From assembly GCA_933822405.4 (NCBI GenBank), contig CAKOGP040002391.1, forward strand, positions 1-64,000: a DNA stretch of 64,000 nucleotides, read 5' to 3'. The notes under the pieces are model-generated. The model was not told where the DNA came from. It saw only the letters and a list, made by a program, of their open reading frames with translations, and ran no database searches. A program made the position numbers and the translations under genes. This document shows positions 1 to 10,048 of the stretch, one piece after another. Within the stretch, counting starts at the first letter, position 1. The number at the start of each line of letters is the position of its first letter. This DNA comes from Cylindrotheca closterium. Lineage: Eukaryota > Bacillariophyta > Bacillariophyceae > Bacillariales > Bacillariaceae.

Positions 1-165
1 AAAGAAATCGAAACAAGTCACTGCGACACAAAACCGATCAAATGATTTTGAAACCGATCAAAGAAATCGAAACAAGTCACTGCGACACGAAACCGATCAA
101 ACGATTTTGAAACCGATCAAAGAAATCAAAACACGTCACTGCAACACGAAACCGATCAAATACAA
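1..165. repeat. Tandem repeat, 59-bp period
   Basis: Nearly three copies of a 59-bp unit run from the window edge. Each begins AAAGAAATCGAAACA and contains 'CACTGCGACACGAAACCGATCAA'-like sequence with a few substitutions between copies; starts are near 1, 60 and 119. The array is probably cut by the window edge. No coding sense was seen. Confidence 0.85.
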
Positions 166-387
166 TATTTTGCTACAACAATGCCCCGGCCCAGGGGTGT
201 ATTGAAAACCATTTAGTAGTCAAAGAAGTCGGAGATGTGAAATTCGGAAACGGTCGGTCGATAGACGAGTTGTGGGGGGTCCAGAATTCGCCATGAGTTC
301 CCGTTTCTGATTCTCCGCTTTTTGTAAAAGTCACTGACTCATAGTTTCGCCACCACATTCCGCTTTGATGATTCTTGATCTGCAAAG

Positions 388-670
388 TTCAAAGTGGCCC
401 GTCTTCTTTTCCCCGGGCAGCTTTGCTTACTACTTTGCGTGTGTGCACATGAAAACTGAGATGTACGGTGGGGTTTGGTGTTCGGGTGTCAACAATTAAG
501 CTATTTATTTAGTATACATTTGGCTGTAGCTCCGTGTCGCACCATGTCGCTCACTCAATCGACCGAGTATTCGACTCAGTCGACTTCTGTTTCTTCTGTT
601 CTAGCCTTTACGGCATGTTATGTCTGCTTCTCCCACCAGTTGCAGACCCTACCCTGTACACTTATATAAA
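388..670 (+). repeat. Dispersed repeat, copy 1
   Basis: This stretch runs from 'CAAAGTGGCCCGTCTTC' to 'CCTGTACACTTATA'. It matches, in order and with small gaps, the sequence at about 59888-60200. Its last part, 'CTAGCCTTTACGGCATGTTATGTCTGC', recurs near 63668, and its first part recurs inverted near 9957. No long open frame or recognised domain is present, so it is probably a non-coding dispersed element. The rest of 671-1124 holds no gene that I can support. Confidence 0.6.
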
Positions 671-1124
671 GAACAATGTGTCCCTGGTCTATCCGAAGGA
701 CATTAGGTTTTTCAAAGCGGAAGGATAACATCAATGCTGTGGTAATACTGTTCAGTACCTGGTACCAACTACTATATTATATAATACCGATACCGTACCA
801 GTACAATAGGTCTACCGGTATACCTACACAAGAAGAAGAGCAATGGACCAACGAGTACGATACGACGGATGCAAAGAGTGTAACTTTGCCTGATCGCACG
901 TTTTTAACACTATCAAGTTGGGCAAAGGTGCTTGTTGGTTATTGTAAAATTTGAAAACCATGGAAGTGCTTCATTGAGTATAGAATGTATATTTTACAAT
1001 AAACGTGTAGGGGAGGATATATACAGCAGTTCCTTGGAGCTCAACAGCACCGTATGCCTTTTTTGATTCGAACGCGTGATTATTGCTAGGGTAGACCTAG
1101 TAGTATTGCGCTTCAGTTGTTTTT

Positions 1125-2039
1125 TTAAAAGGCACCTCGCATACCCAAGTCTTGCGTCGCCAGGACATCATGCACACAGTCCTTGATGGAAGGAAGATCG
1201 CCCACTTTGGCACAGGCAGCTTCCGCTTCGGAAACACTAATGCTAGACTCGGCTAGCCATCGTTCGTGCTGTTTGCTGGGAGACTTTGGCTGGAGACATC
1301 TAACCGGGAATTGAGGTGCTTGGTCTTCGTGAAAGAGCGGCCCCTCGCTGGGCAAGACTTGCCATTCATCCCCAATTGCCTTGTTGTCTTGTTGACGGAG
1401 GACTGTCATTCCATCTCTGGCGAGAATCTCTCCCGTCAAGTAATCTCCCAACAGACCAACGGATCGTCCAAAGGCTTCGTCATCACCATTGATTTTGACG
1501 CGAACAAATTGCTTGTACACTTGAACAACAATCTCTGCATTGGGATAGGTGGGACTCAAATTGATCTGATAGGTAAGCGTGTGACCTTGAGGACGCTTTT
1601 GAAAGATGGGATACCCACCCAACAAAAACAAATCACCTTTGTGCTTGCCATTGATCCAATAGTTTGGTTCGCCATTATTAGTACCGTCGTTACTAGTGGT
1701 GCCTTGGATCTCCAGAGTATCCTTGCCCAATCGAATGGCAACACTTTCGGTAAAGGACCAATACCGAACCACCTTGGTGCGAATATGAATGTCCACACCA
1801 ACGCTGCGGGTAAAGTTTGGATCACTCAAAAGCACCAAATCGCATTGGCCATGAAAGTCGTAATGTTCATCCTTCCATGTGATAATGTGCGGATCTCCTC
1901 CAATGCCTGGGCTTTGTGTTGTGCTGCTGTTGCTTCTTTCTTCTTTTGCTTCTTCTTCTTGAGCAGCCATCGTCGTCGCCACAGTGTTATATGCGGACAG
2001 TGTAATTAAAAGCACAAATAGCTTGAGCAAGTTCATCAT
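1125..2039 (-). CDS. Secreted VWD-domain protein
   Basis: A 304-residue protein if it starts at the first ATG (2039); the frame stays open to 2099 but only with a TTG codon. It begins MMNLLKLFVLLITLSAY, a clear signal peptide, followed by a short acidic linker. Residues ~45-220 form a von Willebrand factor type D-like domain: it opens 'GGDPHIITWKDEHYDFHGQCDLVLL', close to the family hallmark GDPHxxTFDGxxYxFxGxCxYxL, and later has 'GLLGDYLTGEILARDG', the GLCGxxxG-like segment. Only a few Cys are present, fewer than in animal VWD domains. The C-terminal ~60 residues contain two more Cys. It is probably secreted or cell-surface; the partner is unknown. It is intronless. Confidence 0.85.
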   Translation of the reverse strand: MMNLLKLFVLLITLSAYNTVATTMAAQEEEAKEERSNSSTTQSPGIGGDPHIITWKDEHYDFHGQCDLVLLSDPNFTRSVGVDIHIRTKVVRYWSFTESVAIRLGKDTLEIQGTTSNDGTNNGEPNYWINGKHKGDLFLLGGYPIFQKRPQGHTLTYQINLSPTYPNAEIVVQVYKQFVRVKINGDDEAFGRSVGLLGDYLTGEILARDGMTVLRQQDNKAIGDEWQVLPSEGPLFHEDQAPQFPVRCLQPKSPSKQHERWLAESSISVSEAEAACAKVGDLPSIKDCVHDVLATQDLGMRGAF

Positions 2040-2832
2040 TGTTGTTATTGTTGCAATCACTGTAGTGTTATCTCGTTTTTCTGTGCAAACGATATGCAAA
2101 AATGGGAAACCTGCATACGCAAGTTGGATTTTCTCACGTAGAAAATTGGACGGGTTTCATTTCTAAAGCTAGTCAATACATTTGGTGGTACTTACCTAAG
2201 GAGTTCGGGAATCAAAGCCCAACAATGCAACTTCTTGTACTTATTGGAAATTTCGAAGCGTGATTGGCATACTTTCGTCTCAGATATGTTTTTCTAAAAA
2301 ATCCAGTTCGCTCGTGATTGATTTGAATAGCGTTTTATGAAGCACATAAATGTTCAATTCCACGCGAAATTTTTAAAAAAAAAAAGCAGTTTCGATTCAA
2401 CACCAAAACTGCATGAGTTTAGAAGATAGGAAGAAATACCAGTGTTCGTTCTCGTGCAACTGACGCTCAACCAGTTTTGCTTTGGGTCGAAGATAATACA
2501 GTATAGTACAGTTCAGTGCGGTTCCATCCTGAACTCACCATGACAATGTATTCATCGTATTGTAGTGACATGATACATGCTTGTTGAAAAAGCATGATTT
2601 TCATTGGAAACGCATATGGTAACGCATATATGAACGAGGGTAGATTTGAATGAATATAATTCTATTATGCTCATCGCGCCAGTTCAATGTAGAAACGGTA
2701 GAGCTATTGTATAGATGGTCTTCATCCAATTTGCTTTGTTCTGTTACAAAGTCAATCGGACCAAGAATCCATCGTCTGGGTACACGTACCAATCAAGCAG
2801 CAACGAATTCTAATTTTCCTGGACTTGAAGAA
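2040..2832. other. Intergenic, no gene seen
   Basis: AT-rich spacer between two minus-strand genes. It contains an A-run near 2372-2383 and only short chance frames. The 5' leader of the VWD gene and the 3' end of the nuclease gene must lie here, but no clear promoter or polyadenylation signal could be fixed. Confidence 0.5.
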
Positions 2833-4119
2833 TCATCGAAGAGTGGCTAACCCAAGTGCCTTTCGCACCTCCAAAATCTTGGAAGGTGCCTTCTGATTCG
2901 CAACAATGGCTTCAATCGTTTCCGCCAGTCGCATTCCTCCCAGAATCAACTGTTGCTTGATAATGGGCAATCTTGATTCATAATACAGTTCATCCAAAGT
3001 GGATCCAGTCGAAACTTGGGTCACATTGTCACTCTCCACATAGGCATACTGGAGGGCCAAATCAAAGCTCTCTTTGCCCCAGGCAATGACACAGGTGGCG
3101 TTGATCCCAATGTTGCAAGTAGAGGCATCATTGGAGTCTTGACTACTACTTGCAGAGTCAAAAAGTAGCGATGTATGAAACAAATCTTGTTCCATCAAAT
3201 GTCGTGAATGATTGTAGTTTCGTCCCAATACGACTTCAATCATGGCTGAATCCCAGACGGAATGCAAATTCCAACTGTGATGATGCTTGTTCGTATTTTG
3301 ATAATAAGCTGGTTGTTCATGATGCAACTTCGTATTTTCGCCTTCATCAGGTAAGCTAAAGTGAACGTGAAAATCATTACCACCCTTGTCCGTGGTGCGG
3401 GAGGCGTGCAGCGGTTGATGAATGTCGCCGATGAAACTGAAGGATGGAATGGAAATGTAGCATTGGTGGGGTGAGCATTCTGGGCCATGTACTGCAATGA
3501 TTCTTCATTATATGATATATAGAACATGACAGATCCCTTGAGGACATGTATAAACTTACTGAGTCAAAAACATGAGCGCTTGCGTCAAGTTGTATCCTTT
3601 TTCAAGCCGAGATGATTTCAGTCCTCCTCCTCTCAATAATGGTAGTAGCTCCTGATGATGACGATGATTAGGACTCGGTTTGGATGATAACAATTGCTTG
3701 GTATAATTCAAAATGGCCCCGGCCACACACACGTCATTTACACAATCCCGCTCGTATATAAATTTACAGTCGTCCGAAGCAACCAGACAACCACCGGGAA
3801 TCAAATCGTCTCGGACATCAATGAAATGCAAGGGAGATGACCAACCCAAATAATGACGCACTGCATCGGCCCAATCAGCGACCTTTCCCAAAGGAGTCAT
3901 GGTAGGATCATCAATGTCTTTAGGATTGCCGTTCGCAGCAGTCTCAGTCTTGACGTGCAAAGTTTCATTGACCCACGTCTTGGCTGGATCACTCAGACGA
4001 TACCACGCAAGGTTTCCCACAATTTCATGTCCCAAAGTTCCCCAAGCTTGTGTCATAACGGCTTGTTGACAGAAGACAATCAGAAGGATTGGAAGCATAT
4101 TCTTCATTCTTTGCTTCAT
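2833..4119 (-). CDS. S1/P1 nuclease family protein, two exons
   Basis: Zinc-dependent single-strand nuclease or 3'-nucleotidase of the S1/P1 family, probably secreted or vacuolar. Exon 1 is 4119-3560, exon 2 is 3436-2833, and the 123-bp intron (3437-3559) has GTAAGT...CAG ends; joined length 387 residues. After a signal peptide the mature protein starts at the invariant Trp ('AWGTLGHEIVGNLAW', where W and H bind zinc in the family). The splice rebuilds the zinc motif 'LTHFIGDIHQPLHAS', then 'DKGGND' and 'NLHSVWDSAMIE' follow, all family signatures. A His/Asn-rich insert (around 'NTNKHHHSW') precedes the last motif. The start ATG gives an immediate hydrophobic leader. Confidence 0.9.
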
Positions 4120-4705
4120 GGTTGTCTTTCTTTATTGTGTGATTGTGTGATCGTGTGTATGTTTGCGTGTTTGTGGTTCTATTTCTTGATATTGGCACGA
4201 GACACGATGGAATGCACTTCTTTCAACAGCATTAACGTGTCAGTTGAATCCATTAGCGTGGAGGATGATGATGTGATGCGGACGAATCAGAAGTTTTGAA
4301 AACATCAAACTTGCGGTTCGAATTCCGATTACTCCCCATAATTAAAGTGAGATCCCTGAATTTGTTCCCACAAAATTCAAAATACAGCATTGTACATTGT
4401 ACCTACTGGTGTTTTGAACTGCACATCATCGTATTGCTCAGTGTTACCGTAGTACGGTAGGTAGGTAGAAAAGTGTTGGGTGGATTGATTCATTGATGTG
4501 ACGATCAGCACCGGCATCAGTGAATATGTCTCCTTATTCCGACTAGTATTGGCATGCCTGGAAAAATAATGCAATTGAAATAGATTTGTAATGAACATTT
4601 TGCTATTATTTTTATTCCACCTGTCATATATTCCATTTTTTATGTACACTCTATCCCATGCATTTTAGGTTTCAAAATTCTATCGATTCTTGGCGCGCGC
4701 AAGCT
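4120..4705. other. Intergenic, no gene seen
   Basis: Spacer between the nuclease 5' end and the 3' end of the next minus-strand gene. It contains TG-rich low complexity around 4130-4180, probably in the nuclease leader. A 90-codon frame at 4377-4649 has no recognisable feature. Confidence 0.4.
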
Positions 4706-5836
4706 TTATTCATAAAATTGTCCCAGGGCTTGTAATCCCTGTGATAGGACTGCGCTTTCTTGTGCATTGGTATCAGCACCGCCATCGGATAGTGTCGAAT
4801 TCATCAGACTTGGTGGCTTCTCTCCAACTTCTGAGACTTCGTCCGTATCCCCACCACAGCCAGATCCTATGACCATGGGAACAGATCCCTTGCTCGATTT
4901 CTTGGATCCCTTGGACTTTTTGGAGGACTTGCTGATTTCGCCAGTGGAACTGCGCCTGGATGTAGCACTACTTGACTTCTTGGACTTGTGCGATCGTCGA
5001 GACGAATCCGTAGTGGCCGCCGACCTGGAGGAAACTGGCGCATCGGCACTTCCAGAATCAGCAGTGATCGAATCAGCTAGCGACAAGCCGTCAAACGACA
5101 TTTCTCCACTAGTGACGGTGAGTTCGTCGATGGATTCACAACTTCCCATACTCTTCATAGATGCTCTTCGATTGGCCTTTGACGTCTTTTTCTTCTTCTT
5201 TGTTGCCGACTTCTTAGACGACGTGGAGGATAGAGATCGACTGGAGCCATTCTTCTTGGAACGTTTCTCGCTGATCGTAGATAACTCGTCGCTGAGGACG
5301 CTTACTGAGTCATCATCATCATCATCCTCATCATCTCCAGATGCTGATTTCTTAGGTTTCACTGTCTTCTTGGTCTTTTGCTTGGGCGACTTGGCCTTCG
5401 GTGCTTTTCTTTGCCTGACGACATTAGAAGAGGGTTCTGTTCTATTAGAGCTGTCAATAGTCCTTGCTGATGCATCAACGCCGCGTGTTCTTGCAGATGC
5501 ATCAAGTGTCAACTCGCTAACTACGCTCCTTCCACTTTCATCAATTTTGGCGGAATCTACAGTCTTGACTTCCTTTGCAATGGGCGTGTAATTTTGCGCC
5601 ATTCTAACTGGAGCAGGTGGCGGATACAGAACATCGTCAACTGAATCAGCAATCAAGAGTCTTCGAGACGATGCTTCCGTTTTGTCACGCTTTGCAAACA
5701 TTCCTCTTCGCTTGATGGTATCCCTGTGAATTTCAGTAGGAACCTTCAAATGGATTACTGGTTCATTCTTTGTTTCTTCGTTATCGCTCATGACTGTCTG
5801 CTGACTAGTTGAATAATCACACTCCTCTAGATGCAT
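4706..5836 (-). CDS. Lys/Ser-rich disordered protein
   Basis: A 376-residue intronless frame; a second ATG at 5791 ('MSDNEE') is an equally good start. No recognised domain. Residues ~105-130 hold three near-repeats of 'DASARTR/DASARTI/DSSNRTE'. Residues ~140-240 alternate Lys-rich blocks ('KAPKAKSPKQKTKKTVKPKK', 'KKSATKKKKKTSK') with an acidic run of Asp, and ~290-330 are Ser/Lys-rich ('SSKKSKGSKKSSKGS'). The composition suggests a phosphorylated, intrinsically disordered protein, possibly nuclear or silica-associated as many Lys/Ser-rich diatom proteins are, but there is no signal peptide to support export. Function unknown. Confidence 0.65.
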   Translation of the reverse strand: MHLEECDYSTSQQTVMSDNEETKNEPVIHLKVPTEIHRDTIKRRGMFAKRDKTEASSRRLLIADSVDDVLYPPPAPVRMAQNYTPIAKEVKTVDSAKIDESGRSVVSELTLDASARTRGVDASARTIDSSNRTEPSSNVVRQRKAPKAKSPKQKTKKTVKPKKSASGDDEDDDDDDSVSVLSDELSTISEKRSKKNGSSRSLSSTSSKKSATKKKKKTSKANRRASMKSMGSCESIDELTVTSGEMSFDGLSLADSITADSGSADAPVSSRSAATTDSSRRSHKSKKSSSATSRRSSTGEISKSSKKSKGSKKSSKGSVPMVIGSGCGGDTDEVSEVGEKPPSLMNSTLSDGGADTNAQESAVLSQGLQALGQFYE

Positions 5837-6723
5837 GGCTGCGGATGGAACCTAAACTGCCGTGCAAGTTGAATTTTTTTCTTCGTTTAGTCGAAATTTA
5901 TTATCGGCGAGGCTGAAGAGGTGATGAGTGAGTGATCCATCTTCCCACGCAGCCTCCGTATGGGCATTGTACGACTACGGGTGCCACGCGTGCTTTATTA
6001 CCTCTACGGGACATATGTATAAATGGCAAAGATCTTAATGACCGTGATTCTCCACAAATACCCAGTGAAAACGAGATCCATATATAAGTCGGCCATCGCG
6101 GTCATTGACGGCGCAAACGTGCGTTTGATAGCGCGACGTTCTGAGAACAAATCGGAAGCAAAAATGAGGGCAAAAAGAACTCAAGTCGGGAGACTTGGGG
6201 CCGTTTTTTATTTATGTCAAACAGTAAGCGTGTTTTCGAGAACGGCCATGATTGTCTTTTAGGTCTTGTTCAGAAAACTTGAACCGTCTGCTAGCTTAAG
6301 TGTTGAGATTAGATGCCGATCTATTCTACTATTCTCCCAAGCGGTTTCTGGAAATTCTAATCTGTGAGATCATGACTAGACAACTAGTATGAATACCATG
6401 GTACCAACATCGGTAATTATTGTAAATCTAGGAATCTATTCCTATTCTGGGTATCTGGTAGGAGAGGTACTCGACTGAACTTCAATCTAGGTTTGACAAT
6501 CGCCATCATACTTCAGCACATAACCTTTTAGACACCCCCTTTGCCGCAGCAGTCCTCCTAGCATCATTCGGTGACAATTCTGTAGGTCACCATAGCAACC
6601 CGTCGGAGAGGAAAAACAGCCTCTACTCCATTTACTCTCTCACTCAATAATCATCCAGACTTCGTCACCACGGATCGCAGCCAGTCACATTTCGTATTTG
6701 CAAATAAGTTTCAATGTCCTTCA
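5837..6723. other. Intergenic, no gene seen
   Basis: About 890 bp between two minus-strand genes. Only short chance frames are present (for example 6023-6262 on the plus strand, with no domain). It should contain the promoter of the disordered protein gene and the 3' UTR of the Ser/Pro-repeat gene. Confidence 0.4.
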
Positions 6724-9501
6724 TTAGGCGGCTTTGGCTGTCGGGTTGATGGATGGTGCCTTGCTGGTGCTTGGAGCAAGACTAGGCGATATGCTTGGTG
6801 CCGTACTTGGAGCCTTGCTCACAGACGGTTTGCTGGATGGTGCTAGTGAAGGCACAGTACTTGGTGACCGGGACGGTACACTGCTTGGTTGCAAGCTCGG
6901 TGCCTTGCTAACCGAAGGCTTGGAACTTGCCGATGGATTTGACGACGGATTCATACTGGAACTTGGCGCATTGGACCCTGACGGATTCGAAGAAGGATAA
7001 ATACTTGGTGAAATTGATGGCGACAAGCTTGGTACATTGCTCGGTGCCTTGCTGATGGAGGGCTTGTCACTTCCTGATGGATTGGAGGATGGACTCATAC
7101 TTGTACTTGGCGGATTGGACCCAGATGGATTCGACGAAGGATTCAAACTTGGTTGGATTGACGGTGACAAGCTAGGTACATTGCTCGGTGCCTTACTCAT
7201 GGAAGGCTTTGCACTTCCAGATGGATTGGATGATGGATTCGTACTTGTACTTGGCGCATTGGATCCCGACGGATTTGACGAAGGATTCATACTTGGTAGA
7301 ATTGATGGCGACAAGCTTGGTACATTGCTAGGTGCCTCACTGACCGAAGGCTTCGCACTTCCAGATGGATTGGATGACGGATTCATACTTTTACTTGGCG
7401 CATTGGATCCTGATGGATTCGACGACGGCATGGAACTGGGGTTGGTCGAGACTGAGACTAGATTGTTGGTTGGAACCGAACTTTCCGAGGGAGATTGTGA
7501 TGCTGTTGGAGGCGCATCGGCTGACGGCGCATTGCTCAAAGACGGAGACTGGGAAGTTGATGGCTGTGAGGAAGGGGATGAGCTCATGCTTGGTGATTGT
7601 GATGCTGTTGGAGGCACATTGATAGATGGTGCATTGCTCAAAGACGGAGACTTGGAGGTCGATGGCTCCGCAGAAGGAGACGAGCTCTTGCTTGGTGCTT
7701 GTGATAATGTTGGGGTCACACTGACTGACGGCAAAGAAGGAAAACTACTCGGTGCCATACTTGGGTCGACACTTGGATTGGCACTTGGTGCCGTGCTGGC
7801 AGACGGCATGGCACTTCCAGATGGACTGCTCGTGGGTGTTTCACTAGCACTCGGCTGGAACGACTGTGTGGTTTGGATGGAACCAGCGGATGGCATTTGG
7901 CTCAGCGACGGAGCCGACGAGCGGCTGGGAGACTCAGTTGGCATGAAACTCTTGGATGGAGCAAGCGATGGATTCTGCGACGGTCTCAGCGACGGTCGAC
8001 TACTCACTGATGGAGCTTGCGAAGGAGACGCCGAAGGCTTTGTCGATGGACGGCTACTCGTGGTTGGCATATTGGAAATACTTGGTGTAGAACTTGGCTG
8101 TAGACTGGAAGTAGGAGCTGCCGGAAGACTGGAAAGGTATAACATTTTTGGTCCCAACGCTCCATTGGAGAATTCGCGACTGTGAAACGCAAAGGTTCCA
8201 CTTTGCTTTTCAAAAATATTGCTTCTCGAATTTTCGACCAACAGGGAAAGCATTCCATCATCCTCCTGTAGATCTCGCCGCCGCATTCGACTCGTCAGAA
8301 CATCTTCCGTTGTGTTTACGACGAGAGTGGAAATCTCAACATTGTACACAGTTTGATTAGTGTCGACTGGGAATCTCACACTGCCTCCCAGCTGTGTCTT
8401 CTGCGCTTGAAATTGGTTCCATGACAAACTTTCAATGGGAGCAGTTAGCCCAAATACCCTTCTCAATTGAATGACATCTTCATTCTTACTGTTGGCGTCT
8501 TGGGCACTGACAAGACGCAACCAGAAATCCCCCTGAGTCATATCTATCCCCGTGAGGTTGAACTGTAGCAAAGCGAGTGCCTCTTCCCCAGAAGTCCTAT
8601 CAAATACCACTGGCAAGGTCTGTAATTTATCGTATTCCATGTCTGCCTGGGCTCCATTCCGAATGAGTGTGTCTCCTGAAACTGCAATTTCTTCGTCAAA
8701 TTGAAGCGGCGGTGCGGATGGGCTGTCGGATGGTACTGCGGAAGGTTCCAGAGTCGGAGTGCTGACAGCAGTTGTGGCAGCCGGTTCCTTGTTCAGCAAG
8801 TCTGGAACAAGAAATAAAGCTGCAATTCCTCCACCCACAAGGATAATAAAGCAGCAGCAAATGGCGATCGCTTTTGCGCCACACCTGGATTCCTCTACCT
8901 CCTCGTCGTCCCTAGATTCGATCTCTTCATCATCATATTCAGTGGATCGGCCGTTTTTTCGATTGCTTTCACTGTCCATGCTTTGCGATTCCAGGCCATC
9001 CGTATCATATGCGTTCACTGGTTCCTGACCTTGCATCCTGTCAATGTTGTCAGCGGGCTCGTTAAGAAAATGATCTTCGCTTCCTGACTCCTCTTCTTCA
9101 TCACTGGAGGCCACTATTACTGGGGTATTATTGTTTTGAGCACCAAGAGTGTTGGTTTGCTCTTCTGTACTGCTCTCGTCTTCACTGTCATCTTCTTCAC
9201 TGCTTTCTTCCTCTTCACTACTCTCAGCTTGTGGCTGTGGGGCTTGGGTGGCTGCAGCAGCGGCAGCAGCTTTCCCCGTTTTCTTAGCGGCCTTGGCTGG
9301 AACCAATTCTTCTTCCTCTTCGTCAGTGCTCTCATCATCGGTTTCCCATTCATCCCCGTCTTCAGAAGACTCCTCCTCTTCACTAGTTCCCAATAAGTTT
9401 TGTTGTTCCTCCAGTTCTTCTGGATTTCCTAAGGAAGACGATCCAACATCGGATTCAAATTCATCGGATGAAGTGTCGTCTTGAAATATCGGATCAGGCA
9501 T
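6724..9501 (-). CDS. Single-pass membrane protein with Ser/Pro repeats
   Basis: 925 residues, intronless, ATG at 9501. Residues 1-205 are very acidic and Ser-rich, with no signal peptide. A transmembrane helix follows ('AIAICCCFIILVGGGIAALFLV', ~211-232). Residues ~265-455 form a folded beta-rich region ('LQFNLTGIDMTQGDFWLRLV', 'FHSREFSNGALGPKMLYLSS') resembling the DNRLRE/TGF-propeptide-like modules of some wall proteins. The last ~460 residues are almost entirely PSxxPS repeats. The layout suggests a type II membrane protein with a long, probably glycosylated Ser/Pro stalk outside the cell or in the silica deposition vesicle. Exact role unknown. On the other strand the repeat gives long spurious frames. 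Confidence 0.8.
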   Translation of the reverse strand: MPDPIFQDDTSSDEFESDVGSSSLGNPEELEEQQNLLGTSEEEESSEDGDEWETDDESTDEEEEELVPAKAAKKTGKAAAAAAATQAPQPQAESSEEEESSEEDDSEDESSTEEQTNTLGAQNNNTPVIVASSDEEEESGSEDHFLNEPADNIDRMQGQEPVNAYDTDGLESQSMDSESNRKNGRSTEYDDEEIESRDDEEVEESRCGAKAIAICCCFIILVGGGIAALFLVPDLLNKEPAATTAVSTPTLEPSAVPSDSPSAPPLQFDEEIAVSGDTLIRNGAQADMEYDKLQTLPVVFDRTSGEEALALLQFNLTGIDMTQGDFWLRLVSAQDANSKNEDVIQLRRVFGLTAPIESLSWNQFQAQKTQLGGSVRFPVDTNQTVYNVEISTLVVNTTEDVLTSRMRRRDLQEDDGMLSLLVENSRSNIFEKQSGTFAFHSREFSNGALGPKMLYLSSLPAAPTSSLQPSSTPSISNMPTTSSRPSTKPSASPSQAPSVSSRPSLRPSQNPSLAPSKSFMPTESPSRSSAPSLSQMPSAGSIQTTQSFQPSASETPTSSPSGSAMPSASTAPSANPSVDPSMAPSSFPSLPSVSVTPTLSQAPSKSSSPSAEPSTSKSPSLSNAPSINVPPTASQSPSMSSSPSSQPSTSQSPSLSNAPSADAPPTASQSPSESSVPTNNLVSVSTNPSSMPSSNPSGSNAPSKSMNPSSNPSGSAKPSVSEAPSNVPSLSPSILPSMNPSSNPSGSNAPSTSTNPSSNPSGSAKPSMSKAPSNVPSLSPSIQPSLNPSSNPSGSNPPSTSMSPSSNPSGSDKPSISKAPSNVPSLSPSISPSIYPSSNPSGSNAPSSSMNPSSNPSASSKPSVSKAPSLQPSSVPSRSPSTVPSLAPSSKPSVSKAPSTAPSISPSLAPSTSKAPSINPTAKAA
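6940..7435 (-). repeat. 144-bp in-frame tandem repeat (48 residues)
   Basis: Within the Ser/Pro-repeat gene the sequence 'GACAAGCTTGGTACATTGCT' (with small changes) recurs at about 7021, 7165 and 7309, a spacing of exactly 144 bp. Each unit encodes 48 residues of the form 'NPSSNPSGS..APS..' ending 'NVPSLSPS'. Flanking PS-rich sequence is more degenerate. The exact period implies recent tandem expansion. Confidence 0.85.
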
Positions 9502-10048
9502 TGCGGGGTGTTGCGTATTAGCAGGATGTAGTATATGTGATTATATGCGCAAATGCTACCAGTGATGGCAAAGTTGAATTGAAAAGAAAACCTTTGTACA
9601 AGGGTAAAGACAACAACGATGACCACGCATGTATTTTGTATTATTCCCTTCCGAGATTCGGAGTGGAATTTTCCGAAATAGTCCGGTTTTGGCCAAAGGC
9701 TCCCAAAATAAGACTACACTCTCCTATGCTTCCGAACGGTTGACATACAGGCGATACCGGATGGATTCCATTTTATATATATTTCAGTCGACAAAGGCGA
9801 TTACTTCGTAATCTTCTACAATTTGCGACGAATAATTGCTAGGTACCATGTCATTGTATGATGCACTTCTTGCTTGATCCATGATTTACAAATTATAGTC
9901 TGAGTAGTTTCTTCTCCCATGCATACGCTTGAATGCGAAATATTTATTTGTCGTCCCTAAGCAAAGCTCTCCTGGGAAAAGAAGACGGGCCAGCACTCGG
10001 TGGCAGGCTACCTCCTCTTCGAGTGCCCGTATTGGTTCTGTGATTATC
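9502..10048. other. Intergenic with inverted dispersed-repeat fragment
   Basis: Spacer between the Ser/Pro-repeat gene start and the 3' end of the kinase-like gene. At about 9957-9998 the sequence 'AAGCAAAGCTCTCCTGGGAAAAGAAGACGGGCCAG' is the reverse complement of the opening of the dispersed repeat at 388 and 59888. No gene is supported. Confidence 0.6.

Noticed and set aside
1266..2009. 247-codon plus-strand frame opposite the VWD gene
   Set aside because: Antisense to a clear VWD-domain protein; no domain of its own.
4767..5591. 274-codon plus-strand frame opposite the Lys/Ser-rich protein
   Set aside because: Mirror of Lys/Ser codons giving Phe/Leu/Asp-rich sequence; no independent support.
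7037..8185. 382-codon Gly/Asp/Leu-rich plus-strand frame
   Set aside because: Complement of the Ser/Pro repeat; the periodicity comes from the minus-strand gene.
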